A stretch of 64,000 nucleotides of DNA from Hymenopus coronatus (Eukaryota > Arthropoda > Insecta > Mantodea > Hymenopodidae), in the NCBI GenBank assembly GCA_030762935.1, contig CM060898.1, forward strand, positions 101,129,281 through 101,193,280. Direction: 5' to 3'. The translations under genes were made by a program, and so were the position numbers. The first letter of the stretch is position 1. The number at the start of each line of letters is the position of its first letter. Under the pieces are notes generated by a model. The model had not been told where the DNA came from and did no database searches. It worked only from the letters and a program-made list of their open reading frames with translations. Below are positions 46,174-57,609 of the stretch, piece by piece.

Positions 46174-46389
46174 GATTCAATTTTAAAGTGTTTAAAACGG
46201 GGCCACCTTTCGTTTCGTCTCTCTTTTGTTTTATTGGAAATGCAAAATGAATCGAACTTCAATTGTTCACATATCAACCATCTTTTAAGAGATTTGATTA
46301 TCACTTTAGCCCAGTGCATTCTCTTATTTCCCTTCTACTTGCAAGGAAGCAGCTAATAAGAACAATTCTGCTATTGTGTATTTAGACTA

Positions 46390-47260
46390 GTATGATACCG
46401 TCTTCAGCGCACGGAACGCTCCCTTGGTTCTTTCTGTCCATAAGTAAGGCTGATGTTTTTCCGTCAGGCGAGTGAGAGCCTTTGCGATGTTGGAGAACCC
46501 ACTACGGAATCTGAGGTAGTAGCTACACAGACCCAGGAATATGTGCACCTGACGTTTATCCCCCCCCCCCAATCTCTTACAGCCCGAGCCTTCTCCCGGT
46601 TGGTGGCCACCTCGGTAGGCGAGACAACATGTCCCAAGTAATCTACTTCCTTATAGCGAATTTGACACCTCTTCGCATTCAACTCCAGATTGGTCTCAAC
46701 TTAGTCAGTTTGCAAGATGGTCCTCGAAAGTGCTGCTAATGACGATTATGTTGTCCAGATATGGTAGGCAGGAGTCATAGCTGGCCCTCTCATTACCCAC
46801 TCCATTAGGCGCTGGAAGGTGTTGGCGCGTTATAGAGACCAAAGGACATAACTGCAAACTGCCAAAGCTCTTGACCGGTCGAGAATGTCGTCTACTACTT
46901 ATCCTCTGCCAGTATCTGGACTTCGGTCCAAGGTGGAGAACCACTGGGCCCTCGCGTGTGTCTAAAGAGTGTGGTGTATACGGGGTAGCGGAAAGCAGTC
47001 TTTCCTGGTGAGAGCATTTTGTTTTCTATACTCCACACAGAAACGCAGCTCGCCGCTCTTCTTTTTCAATACGACTATAGGGGAATAGCAAGGACTGTCG
47101 GACTCTTCCATAAACCCCTTGATTCTCATGTCTTCCAACATGTCTCGCACCTCCATTTTCTTCGCCATAGACACACGTCTTGGTGATTGAAGGATTTGTC
47201 GAGCGTCTCCGGTGTCGATTTGATGGTGTCCTCTGACGATGCGTCAGCAATCGCCGTCCC
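46390..47260 (-). pseudogene. Gypsy reverse transcriptase, degenerate
   Basis: Would copy element RNA into DNA in the virus-like particle. Minus frames in order: MEVRDMLEDM, SPIVVLKKKSGELRFCVEY and DCFPLPRI (47170-46990); motif A WFSTLD (about 46945); FAVMSFGLYNAP (about 46860-46825); the catalytic YLDD read as PYLDNIIV (about 46750-46770), so the second active-site Asp is Asn; NAKRCQIRYKEVDYLGHVVS (about 46680-46620); and VHIFLGLCSYYLRF (about 46545). At least three frame changes and several stops. Family identity certain, activity excluded. Confidence 0.9.
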
Positions 47261-47344
47261 TTTGGCCGAAAACAGACTGGTATTTTCGAAGAAGGGGCTG
47301 AACACGTTCTAGTTGTATCGTGGCCAGATGGCCTACCACTCCTC

Positions 47345-48115
47345 TCAGTAAGTCGTCCGGAAAGGGGCCATCCCCTCGGATCCGTCGGACAGCGTTAATC
47401 TTGGAGCTAGCTCACAGTTGCCCAACTCCGTTCTGGCTCGTAAGTCCAAGAGCGTGTTCCTTGATCGTTGACCTTCCAGACGTGCCTTCACGACCACCTC
47501 GCTTCTTGCGAGCACGGCTGCATCCTCAGTGAGTATCACTCTGACGACTACTGGTTGTTCGTCGGGATTTCGAAGTGCCATCTTGTCTCGGCCTTCGACT
47601 GCAACTTCGTGGCTCTTGAGGGCATCCAGACATAGTATTACATCCTCAGCCACCCTCGCGATACCTACAATCGTAATTCTCCGATCAAGGGCTAAATCTA
47701 GGAAGACCTCTTTCTCCACAAGCAAGGTCATCCAATGCCGTTACTACCTGGTAGGGCCGTTTAAGTCTCCTCGAGGCAAACCGTTCGCGACGGCAGGACT
47801 GACTACGATTACGGCAGCACACTTGTTCACCAGAACCCAGACGTCCGCGGCGAGACTGTCATTCAGTCGTATGCTAAGGTATGCAATGCTACTCGAGGGG
47901 TTGGTGGAGACGGCCATGACGTGCCCCTCGCCGATACTTATTCGTTTCCATCTGCTTCTTGATTGGTGTGGACAGTCCCCCACAAGGTTCCGAGGTGGCC
48001 ACACCCCCCAAAACATACCACTTGATCTATGCCAATTTCCTTGTGTTGCTCCTCCGTTCCCGTCGTAGCGGATGCTCCTGGTCCTTGGAGTTGGTGCTTT
48101 TATAATCCTGACCAT
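47345..48115 (-). pseudogene. Gypsy Gag zinc knuckle and aspartic protease, degenerate
   Basis: Minus strand: a knuckle-like CFGG-CGHLG segment split by a one-base shift (about 48020-47985), then a protease-like region with SIAYLSIRLND and VLVNKCAAVIVVSP (about 47840-47805). The catalytic Asp-(Thr/Ser)-Gly triad expected there reads Asn-Lys-Cys. The linker EKEVFLDLALDRRITIVGIA and LCLDALKSHEVAV continues toward RT. Protease would process Gag-Pol. Confidence 0.75.
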
Positions 48116-48129
48116 CTACATCCACAGTG

Positions 48130-48993
48130 CAGCCGCTAGGGTCTCGTGGATGATCTTGTACCCGCCGAGCATCAAACGTTCTCGTATCTCTGCATCACGC
48201 ATCTCGTCAACAAAGGGGTAGGTGGCTAAATTGTACAATGGCCAATGCAAACTCCTGTAATGTCTCTCCTTGTTGCTGTTGCCTCGACTTGAGCTGACTA
48301 TAATAAGCTACGACCAAAAACTGTTCTCGAGAGCCACTCTGATGTCTCCGGATGGGGCAGATGTCAAAATCGTATTCAAGACTTCCGCCGATAGGCCCCT
48401 GGATACTAGCTATCAGCTATGCTGCTTCCTTTTCTGCCGACCAAGGCTATGGGGTAGCGACTTCCACGAACTGTCGTTGAAATTTTTCGAATGTCGACAT
48501 TTCGTCGTGCTTTGGTAGCTTGACACGCGCAGAAGTTGTGTCACGTCCAGGCGTCTCGAACTTCAGTCCTTTAATCTCCCGTTAAGCATTTCTTCTATCA
48601 TGACCTTCATTCCCTTGGCGCTGCTGTCGACTTTTTCCTACAGGGCACAAACACGTTCTCCGAGGTCTTCCAGGGCTCAAGTGATGGTCAAGGCTCTTTA
48701 TCGTTTTAACAAGCTCTTCCTTCCCACCTTTGCTCCCATCTCCTCATATCCTTCTTCACGCCGGAGAGTTGTTCATTTATTTTGCTAGAGAGTTCCGTTT
48801 TCACATTCTCTATTGCCAACTCCATTTTTTCATATTCTCCATTATGGTTTCCAGCCCGGTCTTCATTTCCATCTGCACTTTCTCTAATGAGGAATTCACT
48901 GTCGTCATTTCGCCCTGCCGGAATCAACTTTAGCTTCCAATTGTCATCTTGCCCATAAGCCCCTGAAGCATTTCCTCTATGTGGGCTCTTTTT
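48130..48993 (-). pseudogene. Gypsy Gag region, degenerate
   Basis: The minus frame at 48706-48993 shows a charged, probably coiled-coil stretch (ENVKTELSSKINEQLSGVKK) typical of Gag N-terminal regions. The first Met of the open frame lies in LTR sequence upstream of the primer-binding site, so it is not the Gag start. Downstream parts are broken by frameshifts. Confidence 0.6.
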
Positions 48994-49011
48994 ATCCCAG
49001 TTCTGACACCA
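48994..49011 (-). other. Primer-binding site of the gypsy relic
   Basis: Minus reads TGGTGTCAGAACTGGGAT immediately after the LTR. TGG pairs with the CCA end of a tRNA, as expected for first-strand priming. Confidence 0.75.
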
Positions 49012-49405
49012 ATTTAGCAAATGAGTTTGTGTTAAACTTTATTCGTCACTAGGGATCACTATACGTAATATAACACTTTACATTTTTTGAAACAGAAATA
49101 ACTGAGCCAATACGTTCACGTCACTTTCTTAGCATTCATCACTCACCAAACTGACTTTTAACTAAATCCCGGCAGCGACAGTCTCTCTTATATAGTCCCC
49201 AAAAGTTCCAGTCTTCAAAATTATGGGAAAGTTACTTTTATCCATTTAGAAAGAAATTACTCTAAAACTGGAATTCTCTGGATGTGAAGACAAAGAATGT
49301 CCGAGAAGTCTTGCAGGGAAACTCACAAAGGCCTTTGTGTGCCCGGCTATTGTGTCCGTTCGCTCTGTTGTTGGAACAGGGCTCGAAAGAAGGGGTATAC
49401 AACCG
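49012..49405 (-). mobile_element. 5' LTR of the gypsy relic
   Basis: Minus orientation: TATA box TATATAA (complement of 49188-49194) and polyadenylation signal AATAAA (complement of 49038-49043) about 150 bp later. The inner boundary is set by the primer-binding site; the outer boundary (about 49405, TGTATACCCC) is a guess. Confidence 0.65.
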
Positions 49406-49794
49406 TCGTTACTATATATCTTATTTACTATATTATACTGTTACCTATGCTTTAATTGTGATTAACGAACAAGAAAAACCGTGTTCATATTATTTTTTGA
49501 AAGATCATCCCATTTACATTACACAAAGATTCCGAGAGGGAACAAAAGTAAAAATGGGAGCTTTCTATTAATATAATAATATAACCTCTAATGAAGCTAA
49601 TTCTTCTTTTGATGCTTAAGGATAACTATTTGCAAAAAGAGGGCAACATTTCCAAAATATGTTAGTATTATCAAACATTTCAAATCTTTTATTTTAGTTC
49701 TACGTATGTAGAGAGATTAAATGTCTGCCTGTAAGTATAAATGCTTATACAATTCTAGTAAACATTATAAGATTTGCTTATATAAAGGCAAATA

Positions 49795-49835
<41 letters not shown>

Positions 49836-50152
49836 ATTAAGTGAGAAGCAGTGTTATTTTAGCGTGAACACCTTTATCCTGTTTTCTCGGGTTTCATTCT
49901 TATTTAAAATTGTTCCAGGCGACGTAGTTTCCGGTACAAATCAAAGAAATTTAGTTTACCTCCTTGTAAATAATGGGATAAAAAAGAGATCATCTTTGTT
50001 AATATGCTATCAGTGTAAATTTTAAAGCAAAACATTCGCTTCTCATATTTAGCATATTGTGACACAGTATCGTAGTATCGTCCATGTGTGCGGCCTCTCC
50101 CATATTCTCTCTGGTATGCGGCGGTTGAGCTGGAGTGAGACATCGCAGTTGA
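49406..50152. other. Spacer with a 34-bp poly-A run
   Basis: An uninterrupted A run at about 49798-49834 follows TATAAAGGCAAATACTT. No retroposon body recognised upstream. No gene found. Confidence 0.5.
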
Positions 50153-50450
50153 ATGTGTAAACAACAGGAAGAGCTACACGACGCTAATCGGAACCTTCGG
50201 GAAGACGACTCTCGATTCTTTTCGGCTTCCAGAAGCTTCCAAGAAGTTTTGTGACGTAATTTTCAAGCTATAAAAGCAGGAAAGTTGTTCTGTTATGTTC
50301 TGAATTGTACTGACTAGTGAGTGACTGGAGTGTTAGTGCGCAGTGCTGCGAACTGGCTACGCGTCGTAATGTTGAATGAATTATTGGAAATAGTGAATCA
50401 AAGACGTTTGTAAATTATTTGCGAGTCAATAAAATAATTTCTTACAATAT
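50153..50450 (+). mobile_element. Solo LTR-like unit, copy 2
   Basis: Homologous to 33751-34108 in the same orientation: ACAGGAAGAGC start, TGACGTAA at 50252, TATA box CTATAAAAG at 50268-50276, AATAAA at 50428-50433, then TTACAATATA. About 60 bp shorter than copy 1 between the first GAACCTTCGG and the TTCC motif block. Confidence 0.62.
50226..50245 (+). promoter_or_regulatory. Heat-shock-element-like motif in LTR copy 2
   Basis: Three in-phase pentamers: TTC at 50227, GAA at 50232, TTC at 50237, then GAA at 50243 one base out of phase. This sits about 30 bp before the TATA box, where HSF sites act. Confidence 0.5.
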
Positions 50451-51064
50451 ATTTCTCCGAAACTAAAATATGCTTAATCAATTTGATATATATAAAAACC
50501 TGTACAATATTTATTTATATATTATGAAACATCAATTATCAAATATTAATTTTAATAAAACATATGTGCATCGTGTGGAGCAATTTTACAAATTGGTTGA
50601 AAAAAAAATAAAACCATTAGTATATCTGGAACTAATAGATATACATTTAAATGCACATGAAATTTGGTGTATATGTTATATATGAAACGTTTATTCCTGT
50701 ACTAACATTTCACATAAATTGGCCAAAAGTTGTAGATTTGTTTTTATTTTTACAGTTGGGTATCCTTAGTATTCTTTGGGCGTATTGGTATTTCCGGCTT
50801 ATGTTTGTTATTTGTGGATGAAATATTTAGACATGTTCCCGAGTTTAATCAATAATCTCTTAAGAACAGCTGGACGCGCCGGGGGCTGTTGTACCACAGT
50901 TTTCCCACCTGCCGTTACAGGGGTGACTTTATGTTGTACATCCATCCTTCAAGAGAGATCCTAGAGTTCATCGCAGGAATTATTATAATGCTCTATATCT
51001 ATTTAAAGGCAGACCTTACACTTAAACTCTGTCCCTTGTCTATGGTAGGTAGAGGAAGTTTCAT
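50451..51064. other. Unassigned AT-rich DNA
   Basis: No gene recognised. The 71-codon frame at 50470-50685 is low-complexity, AT-driven sequence. Confidence 0.45.
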
Positions 51065-51943
51065 AAAAAATCTGATGTGTTCAATTCACATGACTTTCTC
51101 TACATCTCTGCAACAAATTATTCTATTTACTTCATCTAATCGAAAAAAAATAGCAGAAATAGTCGTTACTTGCTTCCTTGTTAGTAGAAGCGAAATAAGG
51201 GAGTACCATAGGTTAAACTGATAGTCAAAGCTGGTTGCTATGCGACTGAAGTTCCTTTGTTTGTATGGAGAGGGGTTGACAATTTCCTGTTGTTTTTTAA
51301 AGCTGAAACCGATAACTAGGGGTATTTAAAAACGATGAACTCCACGAAAAAAAGCATTAAATATGAATTACGTATTTTAACGTGCTCTACATTTTTTTGT
51401 TTTAAGTTTTCGTCCATCTCTTACGGTTTAGCAGTTATGCAAAATTACGTAAAATTTGTCCAGAATAAAGCAGGTTTCAGAGAATATTCCCAGAAAATTC
51501 AAAATATACATTTAATTTGTAAGGTAAATATCTTTAATATACGATATTTTAAATTGTTAGAGCCATTTTTAAGAAAATAAAAATTTTCGAAAAAAGTTCC
51601 ATGTAAACGGTAGTTTGGGGTGGGGGGATTTTTCTCAAAATCTTCGTTCGCATCCCTGGAAGATACTCAACTTTACTCAATTTTTTTTCCATGTAAAGGG
51701 AGATACCAAACTTAAATGCTAAGCTTGGTTTTAACGGTCTTTTGGTTTTTGAGCTATGCTGCCCACAGACACACACACCATACACACAGACAGACACACA
51801 CGGACATTTTTCTAAAAATTCTTTTTTTTGGATTCATGGGGTCTCAAAACATATATTTCCGGTGAAATCTTGGTATCGAATTTTTGGGTGCAATACAATA
51901 CCTTCTCTATACACTATGTACATAGTACGTATAGAGAAAGTAA
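51065..51943 (+). mobile_element. Family A element with internal patch duplication
   Basis: Starts AAAATCTGATGTGTTCAATTC and ends TAGAGAAAGTAAAA. At 51660-51705 the block between GGAAGATAC and the next GGAGATACC repeats a TTCCATGTAAAGGG piece normally found about 80 bp earlier. Confidence 0.85.
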
Positions 51944-52828
51944 AATCTAATCCTATTCCATGATTTTCTCTATATATCCGTAACAAAATGTTAAAAAGCT
52001 TACTCTTCCATCTATTTCATGCTAATCGAGATAAACATTAACAGGAATGGTCTTTTTACTTGGTTTCTCATAAGTAGAAGGGAAATATGGGAATATACTA
52101 AGCTAAAGTGATAGGAGTTTACAAACTCACATATGAGAAAAGTTTTAAGTATTTTAAAACTGAAACCATTGTGTAGTTTAAAGTAAATATTAGTTTTTCC
52201 TACTAATGATAATTTCCTTCCTTTGAAATTTTAAAACCTATTAGATCATGTGAATTCTGTTTTATGTTTATTAAATTGAATAAAAATTTTAAGTAAAAAG
52301 ACTTTAAATATTTCTAACAAGGAGTATCCAAAAATGGTCAACTACATAGCAAATATATTTGACATAAATTGTGTTTTAATGAGATGTACATTTTTTTGGT
52401 AAGTTTCTGTCTCTCTTTTACGGTTTGCCAGGTATGCAAAATTCAATAATATTTATCCAAAATAAAGAGGCCTAAAAAGGCTAAACACCAGAAAATCAAG
52501 ATATACGTTTTATTTGAATGTGAATATATTAAATATATCTACGGAATTTCAATCAAAATTGTTAAACCCACTTTTGAGAAAATGAACATTTTCGAAATGT
52601 TTACATGTAAAGGGTAGTTTATGGTGGGAGGATTGTTCTAAAAATTTTGTGTCACATCCTTTAAAGATATTGAACTTAAATACCAAGTTTGGTATTTTAC
52701 AACTTTTCGCACATTTTTCTAAAATTCTACACATTTTCTAAAATTATTTTTTTTATATTGGGTATCCTAAAACGTGTATTTCCGGTGAAATCTTGGTATC
52801 GAATTCTTGGGTACCGAGAAAGTAAAAA
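51944..52828 (+). mobile_element. Family A element with insertion and lost hairpin, tandem to previous
   Basis: Joined to the previous copy by TAAAATCTAATCC. About 145 bp of unrelated AT-rich sequence at 52170-52315. The 3' hairpin is reduced to GGGTACCGAGAAAGTAAAAA and the CA tract is gone. Confidence 0.8.
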
Positions 52829-52867
52829 TTATATTGTTTGTCAAAAGGAAGGGAAATTACATAACTA

Positions 52868-52870
52868 TTA

Positions 52871-52902
<32 letters not shown>

Positions 52903-52930
52903 GGAGAGAGAGAGAGAGAGAGAGAGAGCG
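52868..52930. repeat. (GT)n(GA)n compound microsatellite
   Basis: Pure GT followed by GA repeats. Flanked on the right by AAAAGCGAAAAGCC, a scrap of family A in minus orientation. Confidence 0.93.
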
Positions 52931-54514
52931 AAACTTAACACAAAAGCGAAAAGCCGGATAAATACTAAATTACATACTGAGCCAAATACCGTTTAAGGAC
53001 TAATAGGGTATCTTGGTAACCGTGTTTAGCCTAGAACTGGCTTATGAAAGTGTTATTGTTTATTTGTAACCCATTAATTCGCATATTGTCAGATTTTCAG
53101 AACTGCTGGGCATAGCCCCCAGCACAACTGCACGGAAATGTGTGTTTATTTAATGTTGCGGGAACCTTTTCACCATTTGTGTTCCATTCAAGTTCTAAGT
53201 GTGTCAGTCTTGTATTGGTTGTATTCAAGTCCGACACAAGCAATGACCGATAACAAAGAGCGTGGCCAAGTTGAGCAGTGCAAGGAGAGGGATAAGGAGA
53301 CCATTTAACCTAAGTGGAACGAATCTCAACGCCGCCTTCTGGCTGTGTTCGATTGATTTGCCTACTCACTACACATTTGTCTAGTTAACAAAAACATTCT
53401 TTATGAATACTTTTGTATGCTCAGTATATTTTGTGTATATCAGCTTTAATTTAAAACGACTTATTTTATAATGAACTGAACGATTCTAAATAAATATGTG
53501 TAATGTGAAGTTTAAGTTAATACACATATAATAAAACATAAATTTGCTTCATCCCTCATCCCATCCCCCACCCAATTTTGCTTTTCGAAAAGGATTGACT
53601 CTGTGGTTTTTGCTCCTTTCCTCAACAGCCGCTGATAATATACCAAATCAAATTAGGAGGCATTTTACATATATGTTTCAATACCTCTTACATTGTCTAT
53701 TTTACCTCCGCCATCTGAAACAGGGCAAGCACATGTTACCAATCCGCCTTGCTATAGCCGACAGGGGCATGACAGAGGAGAAGTGCCACTCTCCTACCAA
53801 CCTAAACAGCTATTCTTCATATCGGCACATTTCCATGCACTGGACTATATATATACAAACTAGTGACCAAAATTATTCGGAATTTATAGAGCGAATCTCT
53901 GACGCAGTCGAATAGTTCTAGGATTTCCTGAAAAGTGCGCAAAGTGGCAGTGGTGAGCAGAAGAGACCGGCTTGGATATATCAGCGCCTTTGAACGTAAG
54001 TTAATTTTATGCGTTGTCATGGGTATTTCACCGCTTTTTGTTCTCTGAACGTGAGTTACTTCTAAAAGTTACCATGTTTGTAGCAGTGCCTCTCGCGGGC
54101 TAAACGTGAGTTATTCTACAAATGGATGTAGTAGATATGGATATGGTATTTGTCCCGTTTCACTATTGATTCGTTTCTTTCCTCTATCTTTTTGTTTATA
54201 TATTTGTATTCTAACCTCCCAACTACTTGTAGGACTTTACGAGACTATGAATGACTATTATGTGCTACTATAATAATCAGTAACTCTTTAGTTTCTAGGC
54301 AATCAATTCTATTATGTATATTCTAACAAAACACAAAACACTCTATCAAAACATAAAATACAGGTTCAACAAAATACATTTTAATGATCATTTGCTTCAC
54401 TGCTCACACACTAGCCTACTGCCCTTAACTTTCTGGAAATACCTATATTAATAGTTTCATTTTGGACTGCTTTTAAAATATTTCCCGATGAAGCGTGAAA
54501 ATCACCTTCGCTCA
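52931..54514. other. Unassigned sequence
   Basis: Contains the 123-codon plus frame 53544-53915 without recognised domain or conserved context, a small hairpin GCTGGGCATAGCCCCCAGC at about 53107, and GAACGTGAGTTA-like repeats at 53992-54110. Nothing is called. Confidence 0.4.
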
Positions 54515-55398
54515 TTTTTACTTTCTCTAGCCCCATATGTACAATGTACATAGGGATAGAGAAGTATTGTATTCCACCCAAAAATTCGATATCGAGATTT
54601 CACCATGTATCCAAAAAAAGCATTTTGAGAAAAAGGTCCGTGTATGTGTGTGTCCGTGTGTCTGTGAACACGATAACTCAAAAACGAAAAGTAGCTAAAA
54701 TACCAAACTTGGTATTTAAGTTTAGTATCTTCCAGGGATGCGACACGAAGATTTTGAGAAAAATCCCCCTACCCCAAACTACCGTTTACATGGAACTTTT
54801 TTCAAAAATTTTGATTTTCTTAAAAATGGCTCTAGCGATTTTGATTAAAATATCATATATTAAAGATATTTACCTCACAAATAAAATGTATATCTTGAAT
54901 TTTATGGGAAGAGCTTCTGAAGACCTGTTTATTCTGGATGCATTTTGATTAATTTGGCATAACTAGTAAACCGTAAGAGATAGACAAAAACTTACTGTGC
55001 AAAAAATTTAGGTCTTGTTAAAATACTCAAGTTATGTCATATACATTTTTCTCGTGGAGCTTACCGGTTTCGAGGTATTCATTGTTATTAGTTTCAGTTG
55101 TGAAGTACTTATACTTTTCTCAGACGGGAGTGTCCGTTTTTCTTTTGGTCCACTTCTGGCCAAGAAAAGAAGCGATTTGTAATGACAATCGCATAATGAC
55201 AGCTTTTAAAACATTTGAGTATCGGCTTAGCCTAGTGTATTCCCTTATTTTCTTCCTACTTATACGGAACTAAATAATAAGAACATTGTGCTAATGAGTA
55301 CCACGATTAGCAAGGTGCAGAAAGAAGAAGAATCTTATGTATGAAGTTTGTAGAACAGCTAGAGAAAGTCATGTGAGTATAACACACAAGATTTTTAC
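54515..55398 (-). mobile_element. Family A element with covarying hairpin
   Basis: Full copy. The hairpin has CTCTAGCCCC ... TATGTACA on one arm and TGTACATA ... GGGATAGAG on the other, so the mid-stem pairs CCC with GGG where other copies pair different bases. Terminal block GTCATGTGAGTATAACAC. Confidence 0.86.
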
Positions 55399-56844
55399 AT
55401 TAAATTTACATATGAAACCAGCATCCAAACAATATTTTTTGGTCATCTGTGTCTTTTTTCCAAAGCCCATCTTACTCCTTCTCTAAACATATCGTTTCCG
55501 CAGTAAATACATTTCACCAAACACCTATACTAAATGTATAACATATAGTAAAAACTATGAACCTACAATATTGTAGAAACGTTACGAAACTAGGTTCAAT
55601 AACTAATCTTCTTAAAATCTATTATGACGCGATAGAAACGACATTGTGCCTATCAAAATTGTAGTCAAGTTATACTTCAACTTAATATACCTAATCTGAT
55701 ACAAAATAAAACAAATAAAACCAATTGTCGCAAATTGTAAATATATTTAAATATTCTTACGGAACACTAACAAACATCCTTAACATGGCTTCCTTCGAAA
55801 GGAAAGTAAAGCCGATGGCCCCGTGTAATGTTTATTTGCAATAAAAAAACTACCTTGAAAAAAGAAGGTTCCTAGGGAAAAGTTTCCGCCATTTCACGTC
55901 CGCAAGTCGTGATTTCATGCTACAGTGCCATCTGTGGGCGAGTTGATCCCTCGTCACCATGACGCATAGTGGTGAACTCGCGAACTAGCAATTCCAATCC
56001 GGTTACGAAAATATCGTAACGATGCCCTTTGCTACTTAGGAGATAATATAGGGATACTGTATACTACAATACACAAAGTCACTTAATATTCACTATGTTT
56101 TCCTTCTCAGAGTTGGAAAACATTTAGATAAAATCTTATTTAGGTAACTAGCACCTACCAAATTCGAACGCCCTTCACTAACGCAAGTAAAATATATTAC
56201 TTATAAACATAAGTGACCTCCACTTATGAAATATAATATGAATATATATCGCAATATAATATACAGAAATAAATTCTAATTGTACCTCCCTTATATAACC
56301 TAAGAAAACACAATTAGAGAATAAATGCACTTCAATCTAAGGCTGCTGTGGTTCAGCAAAAACGCCAAGAAATTCATGTTCGCAGCGGGCAGCATCGTAT
56401 GAAGCATTCCTTTAATTACTCTACCATTACGATCATGAAAATACATACGATACTCTATGGTGCATTCACTTTCACCGCAATGAAATTGACAGTTTGTATG
56501 CACGTAGTCCCGTCGTTTGTCAAATCTGCCAATCTCTGGTATACATTTGTTTTGGCCGAGAGATTGAGTTATAAAAGAGCCCCCTAACACCTACGTCAGT
56601 ATTTGAAATTCTGTCGTGGTAAATTTGTTCACTCAGTATACTTAAATGACAATAAACCTACAAACAACAAAACTATATGCCAATACGGGTGGCCAAGCTC
56701 GTTATAGTTCGGATTCGTCAGCTGAAAATCCTCGGTTTAAGTGAATTGGAAAATGCTGGGGAGGTTCATAAACTTAGGCTTGGGATATTTCCTTCCCATA
56801 TTTCATTTTATGTATCACTGTCACCGCCTGTGCAGACGTTGTGA
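55399..56844. other. Mostly unassigned, with an S4 scrap
   Basis: 55795-55835 carries GGAAAGTAAAGCCGATGGCC and CCCGTGT, the core of S4 (plus). The remainder shows no supported gene; frames at 56300-56590 overlap on both strands without features. Confidence 0.45.
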
Positions 56845-57177
56845 GTCATTTCAAACGGTCGCTGAAACCGAACGGCGGAGGACGAGCCACCGTGGAGGAT
56901 CCCCAACATATGCTAAGCAGTTCTTCGTCCCAACGCGGGAGCGCAAAGAGCCCGCGCCCCATCCTGACCAAACTCCGTAGTTCTACACACGACTGCCAAC
57001 GCCATCCCGCCGCCCGGAGCTCTATTTCCAGAGCGCAGTCACCACCATGGTAGTACACCACCACCGCAGTCCTCGTCGACGCTTATAACGCTAGAAGAGA
57101 AGATGAATGAAGGGATAGGAAGTTCGGGGAATGAAGAAACTTCCTCATTTGCTTAGTGACCCGCAAAAACCCTCGAA
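56845..57177. repeat. Dispersed GC-rich repeat G, best copy
   Basis: GGCGGAGGACGAGCCACCG, GACTGCCAACGCCATCCCG, TTCCAGAGCGCAGTCACC and CACCACCGCAGTCCTCGTC match 17455-17762 and 26820-26960. Frames on both strands are shadows of GC-rich sequence. Confidence 0.68.
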
Positions 57178-57325
57178 AGACACACGTGTGCAACTTTTTC
57201 TAAAAAGGCTTTTTTTTGGATACGGGTGGCCTAAAAATTGTATTTCCGGTGAAATCTCGATATCGAATTTTTTGGTGGAATGCAATGCTTTCTCTATACA
57301 CTTACATATATAGTACCAGAGAGAA
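57178..57325 (+). mobile_element. Family A 3' end fragment
   Basis: TTTCCGGTGAAATCTCGATA, TTTGGTGGAATGCAATGC, degraded hairpin, GAGAGAAAGTAAA. Joined directly to repeat G. Confidence 0.78.
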
Positions 57326-57609
57326 AGTAAATATATACATTTATGGTAGGGCTTAATATAAAGCTCCTTAAATAAATTCTGCATTATTTCTCAAGGTTAT
57401 ATTATCAAAAGTACAAATAATTTTCTTTTGCAATAAAACCACATCCTTGACTCCACAACTGTTGCTCCATGGTATTACTCGATAGCTTAACAAACCGTGA
57501 AGTAGTCCATAATATGCATTTATTAAAATGTATTTAGAGCATTATATTTCACTCTTTTAATCAAATATTATTCTGGAAAATTTAAGGTGATGCAACTTTG
57601 AAATTTGAC

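Larger units (their letters stand above)
45535..46389 (-). mobile_element. Family A element truncated at both ends, carrying an S2 SINE
   Basis: Runs from ATAACTCAAAAACAAGAAGT through TTCAAGAATTTCCGC to TTAGACTAGTATGAT. Cut by S2 at 45882-46160 and ends at the gypsy relic. Confidence 0.78.
46390..49405 (-). mobile_element. Ty3/gypsy LTR retrotransposon relic (5' half)
   Basis: Minus orientation: LTR (about 49405-49012), primer-binding site, Gag, protease, reverse transcriptase and the start of the RT-RNase H connection, stopping at about 46390. RNase H core, integrase and 3' LTR are missing. GC content is much higher than the flanks, as often seen for coding retroelements. Many frameshifts. 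Confidence 0.88.

Noticed and set aside
47529..48068. 179-codon plus-strand open frame, the longest in the window
   Set aside because: Antisense to the gypsy Gag/protease region; GC-rich shadow frame.
50153..50450. Promoter and 5' leader of an hsp70-type gene, because of the heat-shock-like motifs
   Set aside because: A homologous unit with the same polyadenylation signal occurs at 33751-34108 and no coding region follows either copy, so a repeat (LTR) is the better reading.
53544..53915. 123-codon plus frame as a gene
   Set aside because: No recognisable motif; the possible signal-like stretch WFLLLSSTAA is internal and not followed by a credible mature protein; no supporting signals seen.
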